In this document: in pieces, positions 22,226-32,939 of the stretch
Layout of the letters: each line of letters opens with the position of its first letter
How positions within the stretch are numbered: position 1 is the first letter of the stretch
Assembly: GCA_025642065.1 (NCBI GenBank)
Contig: JAODUP010000161.1
Span: forward strand, 1,157,501-1,221,500
Reading direction: 5' to 3'
DNA length: 64,000 nt
Source of the DNA: Paralvinella palmiformis
Lineage: Eukaryota; Annelida; Polychaeta; Terebellida; Alvinellidae
The notes under the pieces: generated by a model
What the model was told of the DNA's origin: nothing
The model's database searches: none
Seen by the model: the letters and a program-made list of their open reading frames with translations, nothing else
Made by a program: the position numbers and the translations under genes

Positions 22226-22591
22226 ACCAGTAGTAACAACTATAAATATACCATATAGCTCAATAATGAATCAGTTGGGGGAGATCCAGTGTGACCTATA
22301 AATCCGGGTATATGTCGTTTTCCTATAAGGTTAACCAGAACAATATACACATATAAGTAGGCTTTACTTCCTAATATAGACAAAACAACAAATTCTAATA
22401 TCACGGCTCAAGTTATATGACAACATAAATCTATCATACGTAAGGGCGTTGCATCGGTTTAGAGTATTAGCCCCCCCCCCTCTATATTTCCGGATAAGAT
22501 TAGCTTTTAGATACACAATATTGAAGCTTCACTGTAGAGCGCTCTAAAGTGGCTCCCGTTAGTAAGAGAGAGCTTTATTAAAATCACATTG

Positions 22592-22616
22592 TTATCATCA
22601 TCATCATCATCGTTAA

Positions 22617-22647
<31 letters not shown>

Positions 22648-22648
22648 G
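22592..22648. repeat. (ATC)n-(ATT)n microsatellite
   Basis: CATCATCAT then TTATTATTA over about 57 bp. Confidence 0.92.
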
Positions 22649-22759
22649 GAAGACTGAGAGTATAAAGAAATATACCCACCCGCCGTCTAACGGACATCAG
22701 TATCAGTAACGTTTTATTATTATTGATCAGTAACTGGACAGATAATCTCCAATCAGCGA

Positions 22760-22823
22760 ATGTTGTACGATGTTGTACGATGTTGTACGATGTTGTACGA
22801 TGTTGTACGATGTTGTACGATGT
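22760..22823. repeat. Perfect 10-bp tandem repeat, 6 units
   Basis: ATGTTGTACG repeated six times without a change; a recent expansion. Confidence 0.97.
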
Positions 22824-23141
22824 TTCGGAAATGTGGTAAATGCGAGGTCCAGAAAATCGACATTGTACATCGGGATAATGTCGGTGAAGGTCATGGACTG
22901 TTACATCTGTGTCCCATCTAGTCAATCAGTCCATTGTCACAAGTACCCATCTTCCTATAGTAGCCATTATTTTATCAATATTAAACAATAGGTTTCTCCG
23001 GACGACAATTATCAACTATTGCTAAGAGACTGACACTGAATTCCTGTATAAATCATCTGCCAGTGATAAATGACAATAGCACACCTTTATAGCTGATACC
23101 ATTTACAGATAAGAGGATGTCTCCCGGAGACTCATAATACA

Positions 23142-23506
23142 GTGAGCTCCGGTGGCCTAGCGGTTAACCACCCGGGACTTGGTGCCAACGGTCAGAGGTT
23201 CGAACCCAGCAAGAGGTCGAAATTTTTCCAGAGATTAATTTCTCGGCTCACAACATCGTGGGTGGTTGAGCACGTTAAATGGCGTTGCCGTCTCCACTGA
23301 ATTATTAAAAATAAAGGGGGACGTTAAAACCCCCCCGAGGACGTAAAACACTCTGGCAGTGACCACCCTCAGGGTATTTCGGCTCCATCTTTTCGTACTG
23401 CTCCCCTGTGAGTGGTGGGGGAGGAGTTCCCTCAAACACTCCAACATAGAGGCTGTGCGAGTAAGCGACATCCTGGGGATGTATCCCCGAACAACAAAAC
23501 AAACTC
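23142..23506 (+). mobile_element. SINE-2, full length
   Basis: Starts GTGAGCTCCGGTGGCCTAGC (A box TGGCCTAGCGG) with B box GAGGTTCGAACCCAGC. The body is ATTTCTCGGCTCACAACATC, GCCGTCTCCACTGAATTATT, GCAGTGACCACCCTCAGGGT, ATTTCGGCTCCATC.. and CACTCCAACATAGAGGCTG, and the tail is GGGGATGTATCCCCGAACAAC. The reverse copy at 17170-17530 and fragments at 37441, 53293 and 63925 define the family. Open frames of 67-78 codons on the minus strand are by-products. Confidence 0.88.
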
Positions 23507-24390
23507 ACAATACGACCAAACTACAGAACTGAGGCAATATTTATATTCAAACAGTAACAGGCAAGAACGTATTAAACATTAAACTTAAATAGACATTTCT
23601 ACTGATTGACAACAATGTTTATCAACATTTATAAACTATAGTCAACTTATGGCAGATAAAATTGATGAAGATTTATTGTTGAAGGTCATATCGTAAACTA
23701 ACCAAACACCAAACAGAAGGTATAGTGCAATTAGCGTACTAACAGGCAGTGTTTTACATGTCTATGCGGGAAATGTACGCAACTAAATAAATTATCAGCA
23801 AATCCTTCGAGTTCGTGGCATATGTCTCAGGAAATAGTTCGGGGGAAGATCTGTGTTGTCCAATTAATTTAAATTTAAGACCCTCCAACATATTAGTGGC
23901 AGTACCTGGGGGGCGGGGGGTGGTTGTTGTGTATTTTGTCAAATTTCAAGTCCATCGCACATGATATGTGAGAAGATACTTATATCCAATCTTTATTTTC
24001 CAGTTAATCTAAATTCTGGTTAATTGTGAGTCGGTTAATTCACAGCAAATTGTATAAATAAATCTCTAAAAATCGGGTATTTAACGGTAGATTGTGTGTG
24101 TGTGTTTCTGTGTGTATGTTTGTGTGTAGGGGGGTAACATTTAAAAGCCAAAATTTAATACCTAAAACACTGACGTGTTTTTTATTCTGTACATTCGCAA
24201 TGAAAGTAATTTGTACAACTCTCAAAACTGGCAGTTAAACCCAGGACAATGACCACCTGTGGAATACGGCCACCTGTCTAGTCCAGCCAAAGGCGGTCTC
24301 TCTTCCTTCGCCTCAGTGACAAACGAAAGGTGTCCAGGCATTCGTCCGAACGACTCAAATAGATTACTCGAGTCGCAACAAACACGTTTT
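23507..24390. other. Unique non-coding stretch
   Basis: A C/G run near 23910 and a short GT tract at 24093-24128; otherwise nothing recognisable. Confidence 0.5.
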
Positions 24391-24593
24391 AAGTCAATTG
24401 GTTGATGACTGGATTACAGAGGTCAGACTGTACATATCTTACGTCTTATGTCCAGGTAGTAAGTCGGTTGGTTGATGATCTGATTACAGAGGTCAGACTG
24501 TACATATCTTACGTCTTATGTCCAGGTAGTAAGTCGGTTGGTTGATGATCTGATTACAGAGGTCAGACTGTACCTGTCTTATGTCCAAGTAGA
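24391..24593. repeat. 70-bp tandem repeat, 2.9 units
   Basis: Units at 24391-24460, 24461-24530 and 24531-24593. Units 1 and 2 differ at only a few positions (CAATTGG versus CGGTTGG; GACTGG versus GATCTG). Unit 3 lacks ATATCTTACGT near its end. No coding frame is retained, since 70 is not a multiple of 3. Confidence 0.95.
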
Positions 24594-24899
24594 GGGTATT
24601 ATCAAACAAAACCTTCTTCAGATTTCTCTTTAATAATTAATATGCTAATGGTGGTGGCCATGTTATTAGTTGTCTGTTTATGTCAAAGATAATGGGCGAC
24701 AGATGATAATACTATCTGTCATGATGCTGGCAGGTTTTACATTGAGACACCGACCATCATACTTGTTAACATTGATCAGACAGAAAAGATAGGGGGTGAT
24801 GAGATATTACACTTATATAGGTAAGAGTGGGCTTTTGGCAGAAGTTCCTGTCTTTATACCTGACCTTTGTTTTTCTGGGTCTTTGGGGATTCGCTTCTC

Positions 24900-25011
24900 G
24901 ACTATAAGTCCCAAGTGTGAACGTGGTCTCACTCACTCACTCACTCACTCACTCACTCACTCACTCACTCACTCACTCACTCACTCACTCACTCACTCAC
25001 TCACTCACTCA
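24900..25011. repeat. (ACTC)n microsatellite on a SINE-4 tail remnant
   Basis: About 21 perfect CACT units follow CTATAAGTCCCAAGTGTGAA, which matches the SINE-4 tail CTATATGTCCCAGGTGTGAC. The tetranucleotide therefore looks like an expanded SINE-4 3' end. Confidence 0.8.
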
Positions 25012-25158
25012 ATTAATTAATAAGCACTCATCCTGACAGCCATAACATAACATTTTAAACCGCTGATAGTCATCACGTGAGATAATAATAAAAATACAAC
25101 ATCCCAGATAGAAACTAGCTCACTAAGATCGCAATAATCAACCTAAATAGGACATTAA

Positions 25159-25245
25159 AGAGATAGATAGATAGATGATAGATAGAAATATAGATAGATA
25201 AATATAGAGACAGAGAGAGAAAGAGAGAGAGAGAGGGGGGGGGTC
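25159..25245. repeat. (GATA)n-(GA)n-G9 microsatellite
   Basis: GATA units, GA units and a G run directly before the SINE-4 copy. Confidence 0.9.
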
Positions 25246-25362
25246 ACACTTCGGATATATGACCGAGAGGTGCCATACGCAGACATGAACCGGATTCTAA
25301 TCCACTGTCTATAGTATTCTAGCGCTATGCTCCAACCACTGTGCCATCGGAACGCCGTAGAG
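25246..25362 (-). mobile_element. SINE-4
   Basis: Read in reverse: GGCGTTCCGATGGCACAGTG with A box TGGCACAGTGGTTGGAGC, then TGGATTAGAATCCGG (B box, one change from the consensus) and CTCTCGGTCATATATCCGAA, then GTGTGACC at the tail. It matches the SINE-4 copies at 53385 and 63088. Confidence 0.75.
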
Positions 25363-25585
25363 AGGCCGGGAGGGGAAAAGGCAGGTGGGGGTAGGAGGGA
25401 GAGAACTGCCCAATCCTTAGACATCCGTAAATACTATTAACATTGGTTTATTACCATAAAACACATACACGGATCTGTGGCCAAAAAAGATAGTCTATAT
25501 AACAGACTCAACACAACATTCTGTTATAAGAGCTGTGTGAAAATAAACACTGACCACAAACCACGAACACCGAATGTAAATAAAA

Positions 25586-25760
25586 ATGTTTTACGCCACT
25601 TCGGGGCGCAATGTAGGCTAAATGGGCCGAGCGACCTCCAAAGTTAATGAGGTGAAGTGAAAGATGAAACACCCTTCTGATATAGCCCGGTCGGGGTTTG
25701 AACTCAGGTGCTATAGATCTGCGGCCAACCGCGCTATCAGTTAAGCCACGGAGGCGCCCC
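25586..25760 (-). mobile_element. SINE-1b
   Basis: Reverse copy of the second subfamily. In reverse the head is GGGGCGCCTCCGTGGCTTAA and the B box is GAGTTCAAACCCCGACCGGG, followed by CTATATCAGAAGGGTGTTTC and the shared tail. Subfamily b has GACCGGGC where subfamily a has CGGCGTGGGC. Confidence 0.85.
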
Positions 25761-26426
25761 CACCAACATCGAAACCAGTGTGCGTTAATATTATATATTT
25801 GTAACCTCTGACCCCGGACAACCGTCTATGGGAGGTTATCTGAACACATATGCCACATTATCTCTGGTTATCGTCTACGTGATATGGTGATATGCTAAAC
25901 AATATATGAGAATATTACACCGATATTTATGCATAGTGGGTGGTTCAGAGCAGGTTATATAATTATTATTTGAATTTCAACATAACAAATATTTTTCTAA
26001 ACATTCACCAATTTAGATTATTTAAATTATTTGACAAATATAATTTTTGGGATGATAGAAGCATGTGTTGTTGTTGTTGTTATTGTTGTTCACAGCACAA
26101 TTTTCAGCTTACAGCATTCATCCCTAGCGTTAATTAGCCACAAGTTCATTTATAATAATAATAATAATATACATTTGTAAGGTTTAATTAATATAGGATG
26201 ATGACAATGATGATGACAATGATGATACTGATGATGATACTGATGATGATGATAATGATGATGATAATGACAGACAATGATGACATACGATGATAAGAGT
26301 TTGTTTTGTACACGCCGTGGTAGACGAGGATGCTCGACATTTCTGTATCAATGTAAACAAAATGAGATGATTAGATACTGTCAGTCACGTGATCAAATGG
26401 TGGGCTAGAAACAGAGTTATACCAAT

Positions 26427-26468
<42 letters not shown>

Positions 26469-26473
26469 CCCTA

Positions 26474-26504
<31 letters not shown>

Positions 26505-26620
26505 TAATATATATATATATATATATATATCCTCCCCTATATATCTCTCAGTTTAAATGAGAAATAAACAAATCATAAAACCCAAACCCATCATGCTTCA
26601 GCTCACATAATGAATGGTGT

Positions 26621-26678
<58 letters not shown>

Positions 26679-27351
26679 CGGATGGCGACGGGGTGGAGTA
26701 GACGAATGGAAGATAGATCCTAACAGCATCTCTCCCCCCCCCCCGATCTGGTGTCATATCTCACAGCAGGACCATTCTCGCTAAATGCCATCCGTCTCCA
26801 GATCTGAGTCATCCAACCAATGATTGACCAGTACCAACCCGACTACCGTCAACTCCCAGTGGAGTATACACAGTCCAGCCTCTAGCTCTCGTATCGCCAT
26901 ATTATCACAACAACGTGTAATCGTCCCGTACTGACAGACGGATGTTTTATTAAAGGTCGGGGTACCGAACGAAAAGTACAAGCCTCCTTAGATGGCCCAC
27001 TCTACAGAATGGTACTCAAAGACAGGTTCTCCAATTAACCGGGAAAATGGCGCTTACAATGAGACCTCACTTAGCAGACTACAACTGAAATAAACTGCAT
27101 CAACATTATAGAGATGGTCTGAAATACGGAGGTGTTCGTTTATGGCTGGTAACTAACGATGGTTGATCAATTGGATAACAACTATTTCATGAAGGTTTAG
27201 GCAGGTTATCTCTGAATGTAGTTTTCCTCGTTTTCCTATGGCGTTATTACCTATGGAACCCCCCCCCCCCAGCACACCTAACAACAACAACAACAGCTTA
27301 TCCCTTATCTAGTCACCAACCATTTCCTAGTACGCCTATTATCGCCGATCC
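25761..27351. other. Non-coding with microsatellites
   Basis: GTT repeats at 26068-26090, AAT at 26154-26170, a degenerate GATGAT/GACAAT array at about 26200-26285, (AT)n-(CT)n-(AT)n at 26430-26533, (GT)n at 26617-26677 and C10 at 26734 and 27260. The 300 bp before the candidate first exon at 27388 are unique. Confidence 0.6.
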
Positions 27352-27359
27352 TGACGTCA
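27352..27359 (+). promoter_or_regulatory. CRE-like palindrome TGACGTCA
   Basis: A perfect TGACGTCA 28 bp before a candidate start codon, immediately followed by CCATGGTAACCGG, which resembles an RFX X-box half (RRNAAC). A CRE near a first exon is a common promoter arrangement. An 8-bp word also occurs by chance, so support rests on position only. Confidence 0.3.
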
Positions 27360-27387
27360 CCATGGTAACCGGACGCCTCGCATCAAG

Positions 27388-27438
27388 ATGGCTTCACCGG
27401 TCGAACTGCGGGATGAGGAAGAACTGCTCTCGTTACCC
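27388..27438 (+). CDS. Candidate first coding exon (partial gene)
   Basis: ATG in a good context (AAGATGG) opens 17 codons, M-A-S-P-V-E-L-R-D-E-E-E-L-L-S-L-P, and ends at C|GTAAGC, a consensus donor at 27439; phase 0. Codon choice is GC-richer than the surroundings, and an acidic N-terminus is typical of cytosolic proteins. A CRE-like site lies 28 bp upstream. A phase-compatible acceptor and open exon follow at 28541, giving an intron of about 1.1 kb that holds a SINE-1 remnant and microsatellites. I do not recognise the protein. The call rests on start, donor, promoter word and phase together; any one alone would be weak. Confidence 0.42.
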
Positions 27439-27489
27439 GTAAGCTACCGGTGGATGAGCACGTCTAATTTATTGAACCAGTAGCGTGGC

Positions 27490-27598
27490 TTTATGTGTAT
27501 GACGGGGGGTGGGGTGGTAGTGGTGCGGGGTATTAGTGTATGAAAGGGGGGGGGGGGAGTGGTGCGGGGTATTAGTGTATGAAAGGGGGGGGGGCATC
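27490..27598 (+). repeat. G-rich tandem duplication
   Basis: AGTGGTGCGGGGTATTAGTG followed by TATGAAAGGGGGGGGG occurs twice (about 27510 and 27557), with G9-G13 runs. Another G run lies at 27657-27668. Four or more G tracts close together could form a quadruplex just inside the proposed first intron. Confidence 0.8.
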
Positions 27599-27839
27599 AT
27601 TCTTGAGCAGAAGGGTATATCCCTGAAGTACACCGAATCTTGTACTTAACGATATCGGGGTGGGGGGGTTAGAGCCTTTATCCGCCATAAGGACCAGAAG
27701 ATAGGAGATCGTTCTTGATATTCCATATTCCTGGATGAGGATTAACGATGTCATCTTCATTATCATCGTGTGTCTCCTTGCGATGTTGGTGATGACGAGA
27801 AGTATTTGAGATCCTTACCGAAAATAGTAAGTTGTTAGA

Positions 27840-27985
27840 TCGTGGCATAACCTGAGTTCAAAACCCGGCTGAGCTATGCCTGAAGGGTGTTTCATCTAAC
27901 AGTTCATTCCATAATTTTTGCAGGTCGCTCCACACATTTTTACGTTCACATACAGCCAAAGGTGGTCGTAAAACAACAACCTTTA
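27840..27985 (+). mobile_element. SINE-1, diverged
   Basis: CCTGAGTTCAAAACCCGGCT, then GAGCTATGCCTGAAGGGTGT and GGTCGCTCCACACATTTTTA, then GTGGTCGTAAAACAACAACC follow the SINE-1b layout with many changes and a lost A-box half. It sits inside the proposed first intron. Confidence 0.65.
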
Positions 27986-28001
27986 ACATTTCTTAAATCG
28001 G

Positions 28002-28082
28002 AGAGAGAGAGAGAGAGAGAGAATGAGTGTGTGTGTGAGATAGTCTGAGATAGATAGATTGATAGATAGATAGATAGATAGA
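28002..28082. repeat. (GA)n-(GATA)n microsatellite
   Basis: GA run, short GT run, then GATA units. Confidence 0.9.
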
Positions 28083-28540
28083 GATTATTCGTATATCATA
28101 TACTGTATATCATACAAGAAAGAACGACAAACGACTCCGTCAAGTATTGGTGTCAACAATGCACAGATTCCACAAAATAATAATATTAATAAAAGTAACA
28201 AGTACAGGTAATACATACAGAACGGGGGGGGGGGGGCACACTCCATAATTTCACAGAAACATTGTATCTATTTTATAAGTCAACAAACAAAAGCTTCGGC
28301 GAAGATTTTCACAGAATTCGAGCTATCGCGGTACCGTGTGTCTGTTTGTGTGTGTATGTGTGTGTTTGTGTGTGTGTCTGTGTGTGTATTGACTGTTAAC
28401 GATGTTGTATTGTTAACCTGGTAATAAACTGGGTAAGTGTTTATGGGAGGGAGTTCTATTTATTTTTATTGGTTCTAAACAAACATTAAATAATCTTTTC
28501 TCGGTATTTACCAAGTTTATTTTGTTACCTTCTTTTGTAG

Positions 28541-28595
28541 AATCTGCAATTCGCCGAATCTGCGTACCGTTCTAAAAGCGTCCGCTTCGGTGATG
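28541..28595 (+). CDS. Candidate second coding exon (partial gene)
   Basis: A pyrimidine-rich acceptor, TTACCTTCTTTTGTAG, ends at 28540. Read in phase 0 from the exon at 27388, the frame gives 18 codons, N-L-Q-F-A-E-S-A-Y-R-S-K-S-V-R-F-G-D, and a possible donor G|GTAATA at 28596 (phase 1). Alternatively the frame reads through that donor and stays open to TAG at 28808-28810, which would make this a terminal exon of 89 codons with a hydrophobic patch (..LGVYLSCACVTVSAIL..). The basic RSKSVRF stretch could be a kinase site, but that is speculation. No family is recognised. Confidence 0.4.
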
Positions 28596-29320
28596 GTAAT
28601 ATACTCAACAGCTCGACAACCCTTGGGGTATACCTCTCGTGCGCGTGTGTTACTGTGTCAGCTATATTGTCCTTAAGACATGATGGAGATACTCAACTAG
28701 GCTCACATGATATGAGGAGGGTCGTATCTGACTGTACCGCTTTGGAGCGGCTCCATGATATGAGTTACGACGTGTCATCGGGGTGTCGGTATAATGAGTG
28801 GGAACTGTAGCTGGCTGTATAAGATGGTATTAAATGCTGGACAACTCTGGGATAACTCGGCTAATGCGAGGTCCCCCCCCCCTTTTCCCAATCTCTCCCC
28901 CACAACGCATGCATATAAGCTATAATGCAAGCATTCACATATTAAATAGGCCTTTATTAGTATATTAATGAAGGAGGACGCCGCCAGGTTCGTTGTATCA
29001 AAGGGTTGGGCTTTACTTAAAGTAGGCGCTGCTTACGGATGACAATAGGCAAACATAAAGAGTGACTGTCGGACTTCTGTATGACTGTATGTGACTGCTG
29101 GGTTCTCTCTGCGTGTGACTGTCCACGGGTTGTGGCTACATAATGATCACCGTTGCCACGAAGTAAGTTTAATGGGTTAGGACACCATATTTAACTATAA
29201 AGTTGACAGATTCACCATAAGGTGTCTGTAAATATTGCTTAGTTTAGCATAATGCGAGGTATCACTGTAGACATCTGGAAGAGGTTAGAGACAGCAATAC
29301 GGGGGGGGGGGATAGTACCA
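28596..29320. other. Unique stretch downstream of the candidate exon
   Basis: The open frame from 28541 continues to 28810. Beyond that lie a C9 run at 28873 and unique DNA, then a G run and GT microsatellite at 29300 onward. CATGATATGAG occurs twice, at 28706 and 28754. Confidence 0.45.
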
Positions 29321-29321
29321 A

Positions 29322-29363
<42 letters not shown>

Positions 29364-29405
29364 GTAGATGTTTTATTATAAAGTGACTGAAATCTGGACA
29401 GTGAA

Positions 29406-29455
<50 letters not shown>

Positions 29456-29461
29456 TGTGTG
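29321..29461. repeat. Two microsatellites: (GT)n and (CT)n-(GT)n
   Basis: (GT)n at 29323-29357; (CT)n then (GT)n at 29408-29461. Confidence 0.95.
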
Positions 29462-29877
29462 AGCCGAGCATATTTCCAATAACCACAAATCTGATAACCC
29501 GGAGCGCCCCCTACAGCATGTGATATGTACATCCCAACAGGAAGTCTAACTATCAGAAATGAGATCTAGAACAGATCGAGCACGTTTTACGACATTATAT
29601 ACATCACCAAACTGATACGGTATAAATATTATAGACAAAATATAAATATACCCGCTATCTCTACGGTAAAGTTAGTATGTGGAAGAGGAAAAAAAAGGTA
29701 ACTTATGGGGCTAGTCACGGGAGGGAATATTTTTATCAGGATTGGTGGGTGGTTGGGTGATTGTTGGGTGGCTCTAGTTACTTGGATAGTGTGGCTAGGT
29801 AGTTATAGTGTGTCTTGTATTATGGGTGGTTGGTTCTAATATTGTTTTACTGTGACTACTATTAGTGTAGTGTGGCT

Positions 29878-30459
29878 GGGTGGTTATTATATAATTACAT
29901 ATTTGGGTGGTTATTATATTATTACATGTTTGGGTGACTATTATATTATTACATGTTTGAGTGGTTATTATATAATTACATGTTTGGGTGGCTATTATAT
30001 TATTACATGTTTGGGTGGTTATTATATAATTACATATTTGGGTGGTTATTATATTATTACATGTTTGGGTGACTATTATATTATTAGATGTTTGGGTGGT
30101 TATTATATAATTACATATTTGGGTGGCTATTGTATTATTACATGTTTGGGTGACTATTATATTATTACATGTTTGGGTGGTTATTATATAATTACATAAT
30201 TGGGTGGTTATTATATTATTACATGTTTGGGTGACTATTATATTATTACATGTTTGGGTGGTTATTATATAATTACATGTTTGGGTGGCTATTATATTAT
30301 TACATGTCTGGGTGGTATTATATTATTACATGTTTGGGTGGTTATTATATTATTACATGTTTGGGTGACTGTTATATTATTACATGTTTGGGTGACTGTT
30401 ATATTATTACATGTTTGGGTGACTGTTATATTATTACATGTTTGGGTGACTGTTATATT
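29878..30459 (+). repeat. 27-bp minisatellite, about 21.5 units
   Basis: Unit close to GGGTGGTTATTATATAATTA followed by CATGTTT. GACTAT and GGTTAT variants alternate, and the last four units share GACTGT. Because 27 is a multiple of 3 and the unit lacks stops in two frames, long periodic frames (G-G-Y-Y-I-I-T-C-L) appear. One shortened unit near 30307 shifts the frame. Degenerate GGGTGGTTGGGTGATTG units lead in from 29742. Not a gene. Confidence 0.95.
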
Positions 30460-30588
30460 TCTCTAGTATGTCTCAGTGTCTGTAGTGGCTTAGACGTAAT
30501 AACAATCATAGATTTATGAATGTACAGTAAAAGTATGTGTTGTTGTGGTTGTACAAGTCTTTGTACTCTTAGCCAGTGCCAACGTGCG

Positions 30589-30589
<1 letters not shown>

Positions 30590-30631
<42 letters not shown>

Positions 30632-30657
30632 AGATATATATATATATATATATATAT
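30590..30657. repeat. (CA)n-(TA)n microsatellite with anchor
   Basis: CA then TA runs after TACTCTTAGCCAGTGCCAAC (30564), the same anchor word seen before the tract at 16912. Confidence 0.9.
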
Positions 30658-30750
30658 AAATGAAACAACCTTAAACATAGCCGAGTCGGGGTTTGAACCC
30701 GGGTGGTAGAGGTCTACGTCCAACTACACTGCCAGCTAGGCAAAGGAGTC
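30658..30750 (-). mobile_element. SINE-1b, head half only
   Basis: Reverse copy of the tRNA-like half (in reverse, GGTTTGAACCCGGG becomes CCCGGGTTCAAACCCCGACT, then GGCTATGTTTAAGGTTGTTTC). The tail half has been replaced by, or has expanded into, the CA/TA microsatellite. Confidence 0.75.
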
Positions 30751-32364
30751 ACTCTTACAGCTACATAAAGATAAAATTCTTCAGGAACCTTCTTCCTGAG
30801 CTGCACTCAAGAGGAAGGAAGGAAGGAAGGCCTAAGTTGACCCCCATTATCAAAACAGTTCCTATGACCCAGATTACTTCGACCGATGACCTTTATAGGT
30901 CAGCCATTTGGCCAGATCTAGCTCTAACCTATAGACAACAACGTCTTCTAACATTTATCTAACGGCTTCCGATACCACCCAGAACGAATACAAACTGATA
31001 TCATAATGTTTTTACCACTCACCCATTAGCTTAATTAACGCTAATTAGCTAATGTAATGTCAAACGTAATGACAATCAATACGCGTTTATCCACTTGCCA
31101 CATCGAGAGATCCAATACGCCAAGAAGTATAACATCTCCGGAGACATGGATCAATCGAGCATCCGGATCCTTGTAGCGAGGGGAAGGCGGGTCAACCAAG
31201 AGTGCGTTTTATATATAGAGAGAGAGAGAGTTAGGTGGGATCAAATGTCCACCATCCAGTATCGATGTCTTTAAAATAAGATATCCCGAATCAGTCTCAC
31301 CAACCGCTGCTATGTATAAACAGTATACAGTAAACCTTCTATATCATACCCAGTTATAACAGATATCGACTATAACGTAATAAATGCGATGTAAAGTTAT
31401 CATAATGAACTTTGTAAATAGTTAAATCGTCTCTGATTGCTGAATCTCCAAATTAGTTTAATGTAGAAGCTACGACACTTCCTCAAGACATTATCAAGAA
31501 AAATACATACACTAATCAAGTAATATTGGTTCATAGGTAAGATTTGGAGAAGAAGCGTTCTCTCCACATCCTCCCGAAATTCACGAAGAAATAGAAAGAC
31601 CCAACCCGCAATCTACACCCCTGTAGAAATCCTCTCTTAGATCTTGTAACACTCGGAAACCTGTCAGAGTCCTTCACGGTTCTAAGTAAAAGCAAAAATC
31701 GACCATATAGCACTCAGAAAAACTTCCTCAATAGAGTACAAAGTTGCCTTAACGTGTACTGACTGATCCGGAAAGCTCGCTCCTGAGTTAGAATCTCTCT
31801 GGAAATATCCCATCCAGGGTATCGCCTATTATTAGCATTAGACAAGAGCTTTACTGTACAAGCATTCACAGGTTGCATGTTTTGCTCCATAAAACGAGCC
31901 TGCGCTGAAAACGAAACCGGAAAAAAATTATTTCAAATTCCCCCGACAGAGGCTTCAGCCATAATTGTACCCAGAAGAAAAATTAATTATTTAGCGGAAA
32001 TTAGGCCTATTTTGGTCGAAACTAAAACGATTGATAACATTTTGCGTCGACACTCTGATGGCCATTATTGAGAGGGGGGGGGGGGACTATGAATTGTTCT
32101 GAGATCAGACACACTCCTGATATAACACGACAGCAGTCAGGACAAGCGCAGTAAAACCTAGCTTAGTGGACACCTGGATAATGCAGTCATCTGTCTATTC
32201 CGACCAGCCAGTGTCAAGTCTTTGTTGTTGTCAATAGTAACGAAATGCTGGTCAGCGATGTCTTTCATCACATTACTTCTCTAATCCGGTCACAAATGAC
32301 AAATAACAATAGACAATCAACTTGGGCCTGTGACCAATCGGATTATATAGGTTTGCGCGCGCGT
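30751..32364. other. Mostly unique stretch; one open frame behind an AG
   Basis: GGAA repeats at 30812-30829, a possible pogo-type end (ACAGTAAACCTTCTATATC) at 31328, a cluster of TAATTA-like words at 31030-31053, and G12 at 32074. At 31870 CATTCACAG precedes a frame that stays open to TGA at 32069. In phase it could follow a donor at 28596, but its second half is AT-rich and the link is speculative. Confidence 0.35.
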
Positions 32365-32366
32365 CC

Positions 32367-32428
<62 letters not shown>
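32365..32428. repeat. (CT)n-(AT)n microsatellite
   Basis: CT run then AT run, as at 21789. Confidence 0.95.
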
Positions 32429-32429
<1 letters not shown>

Positions 32430-32939
32430 GTTTTGTAAGGTGACTTATTGTCAGTTAGCATGATGTTAGCATGATGTTGATTATCTTAGGAGATGTTCTT
32501 GATGTGACAACAACGAGATATTGATGTTAAGAGAATGTGACTGGATGTTGTTCTTAGAACAATACTAATAATGTGATGTACGTAAATTGTGTCCCGGAAC
32601 AACAATGTGTTAGTTGGTCTCCCAGCTGGCCAACATATGGCGTATATATATATGTACTCAGACACACACGCGCGCGCGCACACAAAGATATTAGATTATA
32701 CGGGGTTTGTCAGAACTCCCTCTGTTGTGTGTGTGCGCTTGCGCGCGCTCACGCAAAAAAATACTTATGTTACCCATACTTGGAAAAGTTTCTAATAGAA
32801 GCTCACATCTATCTTAAATGTAGAAATATTGGCAAAACATGAACATTAATTTTCAATAGTATGTCCAGCAATATTTACGACGATTCCTTACACTTCTCTT
32901 CATAAAGAAACAACCAACATGGCTACTGTTCCGGGAAAC

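Noticed and set aside
29852..30519. Repetitive G-G-Y-Y-I-I-T-C-L protein
   Set aside because: Product of the 27-bp minisatellite; one shortened unit already breaks the frame, which selection on a protein would not allow.
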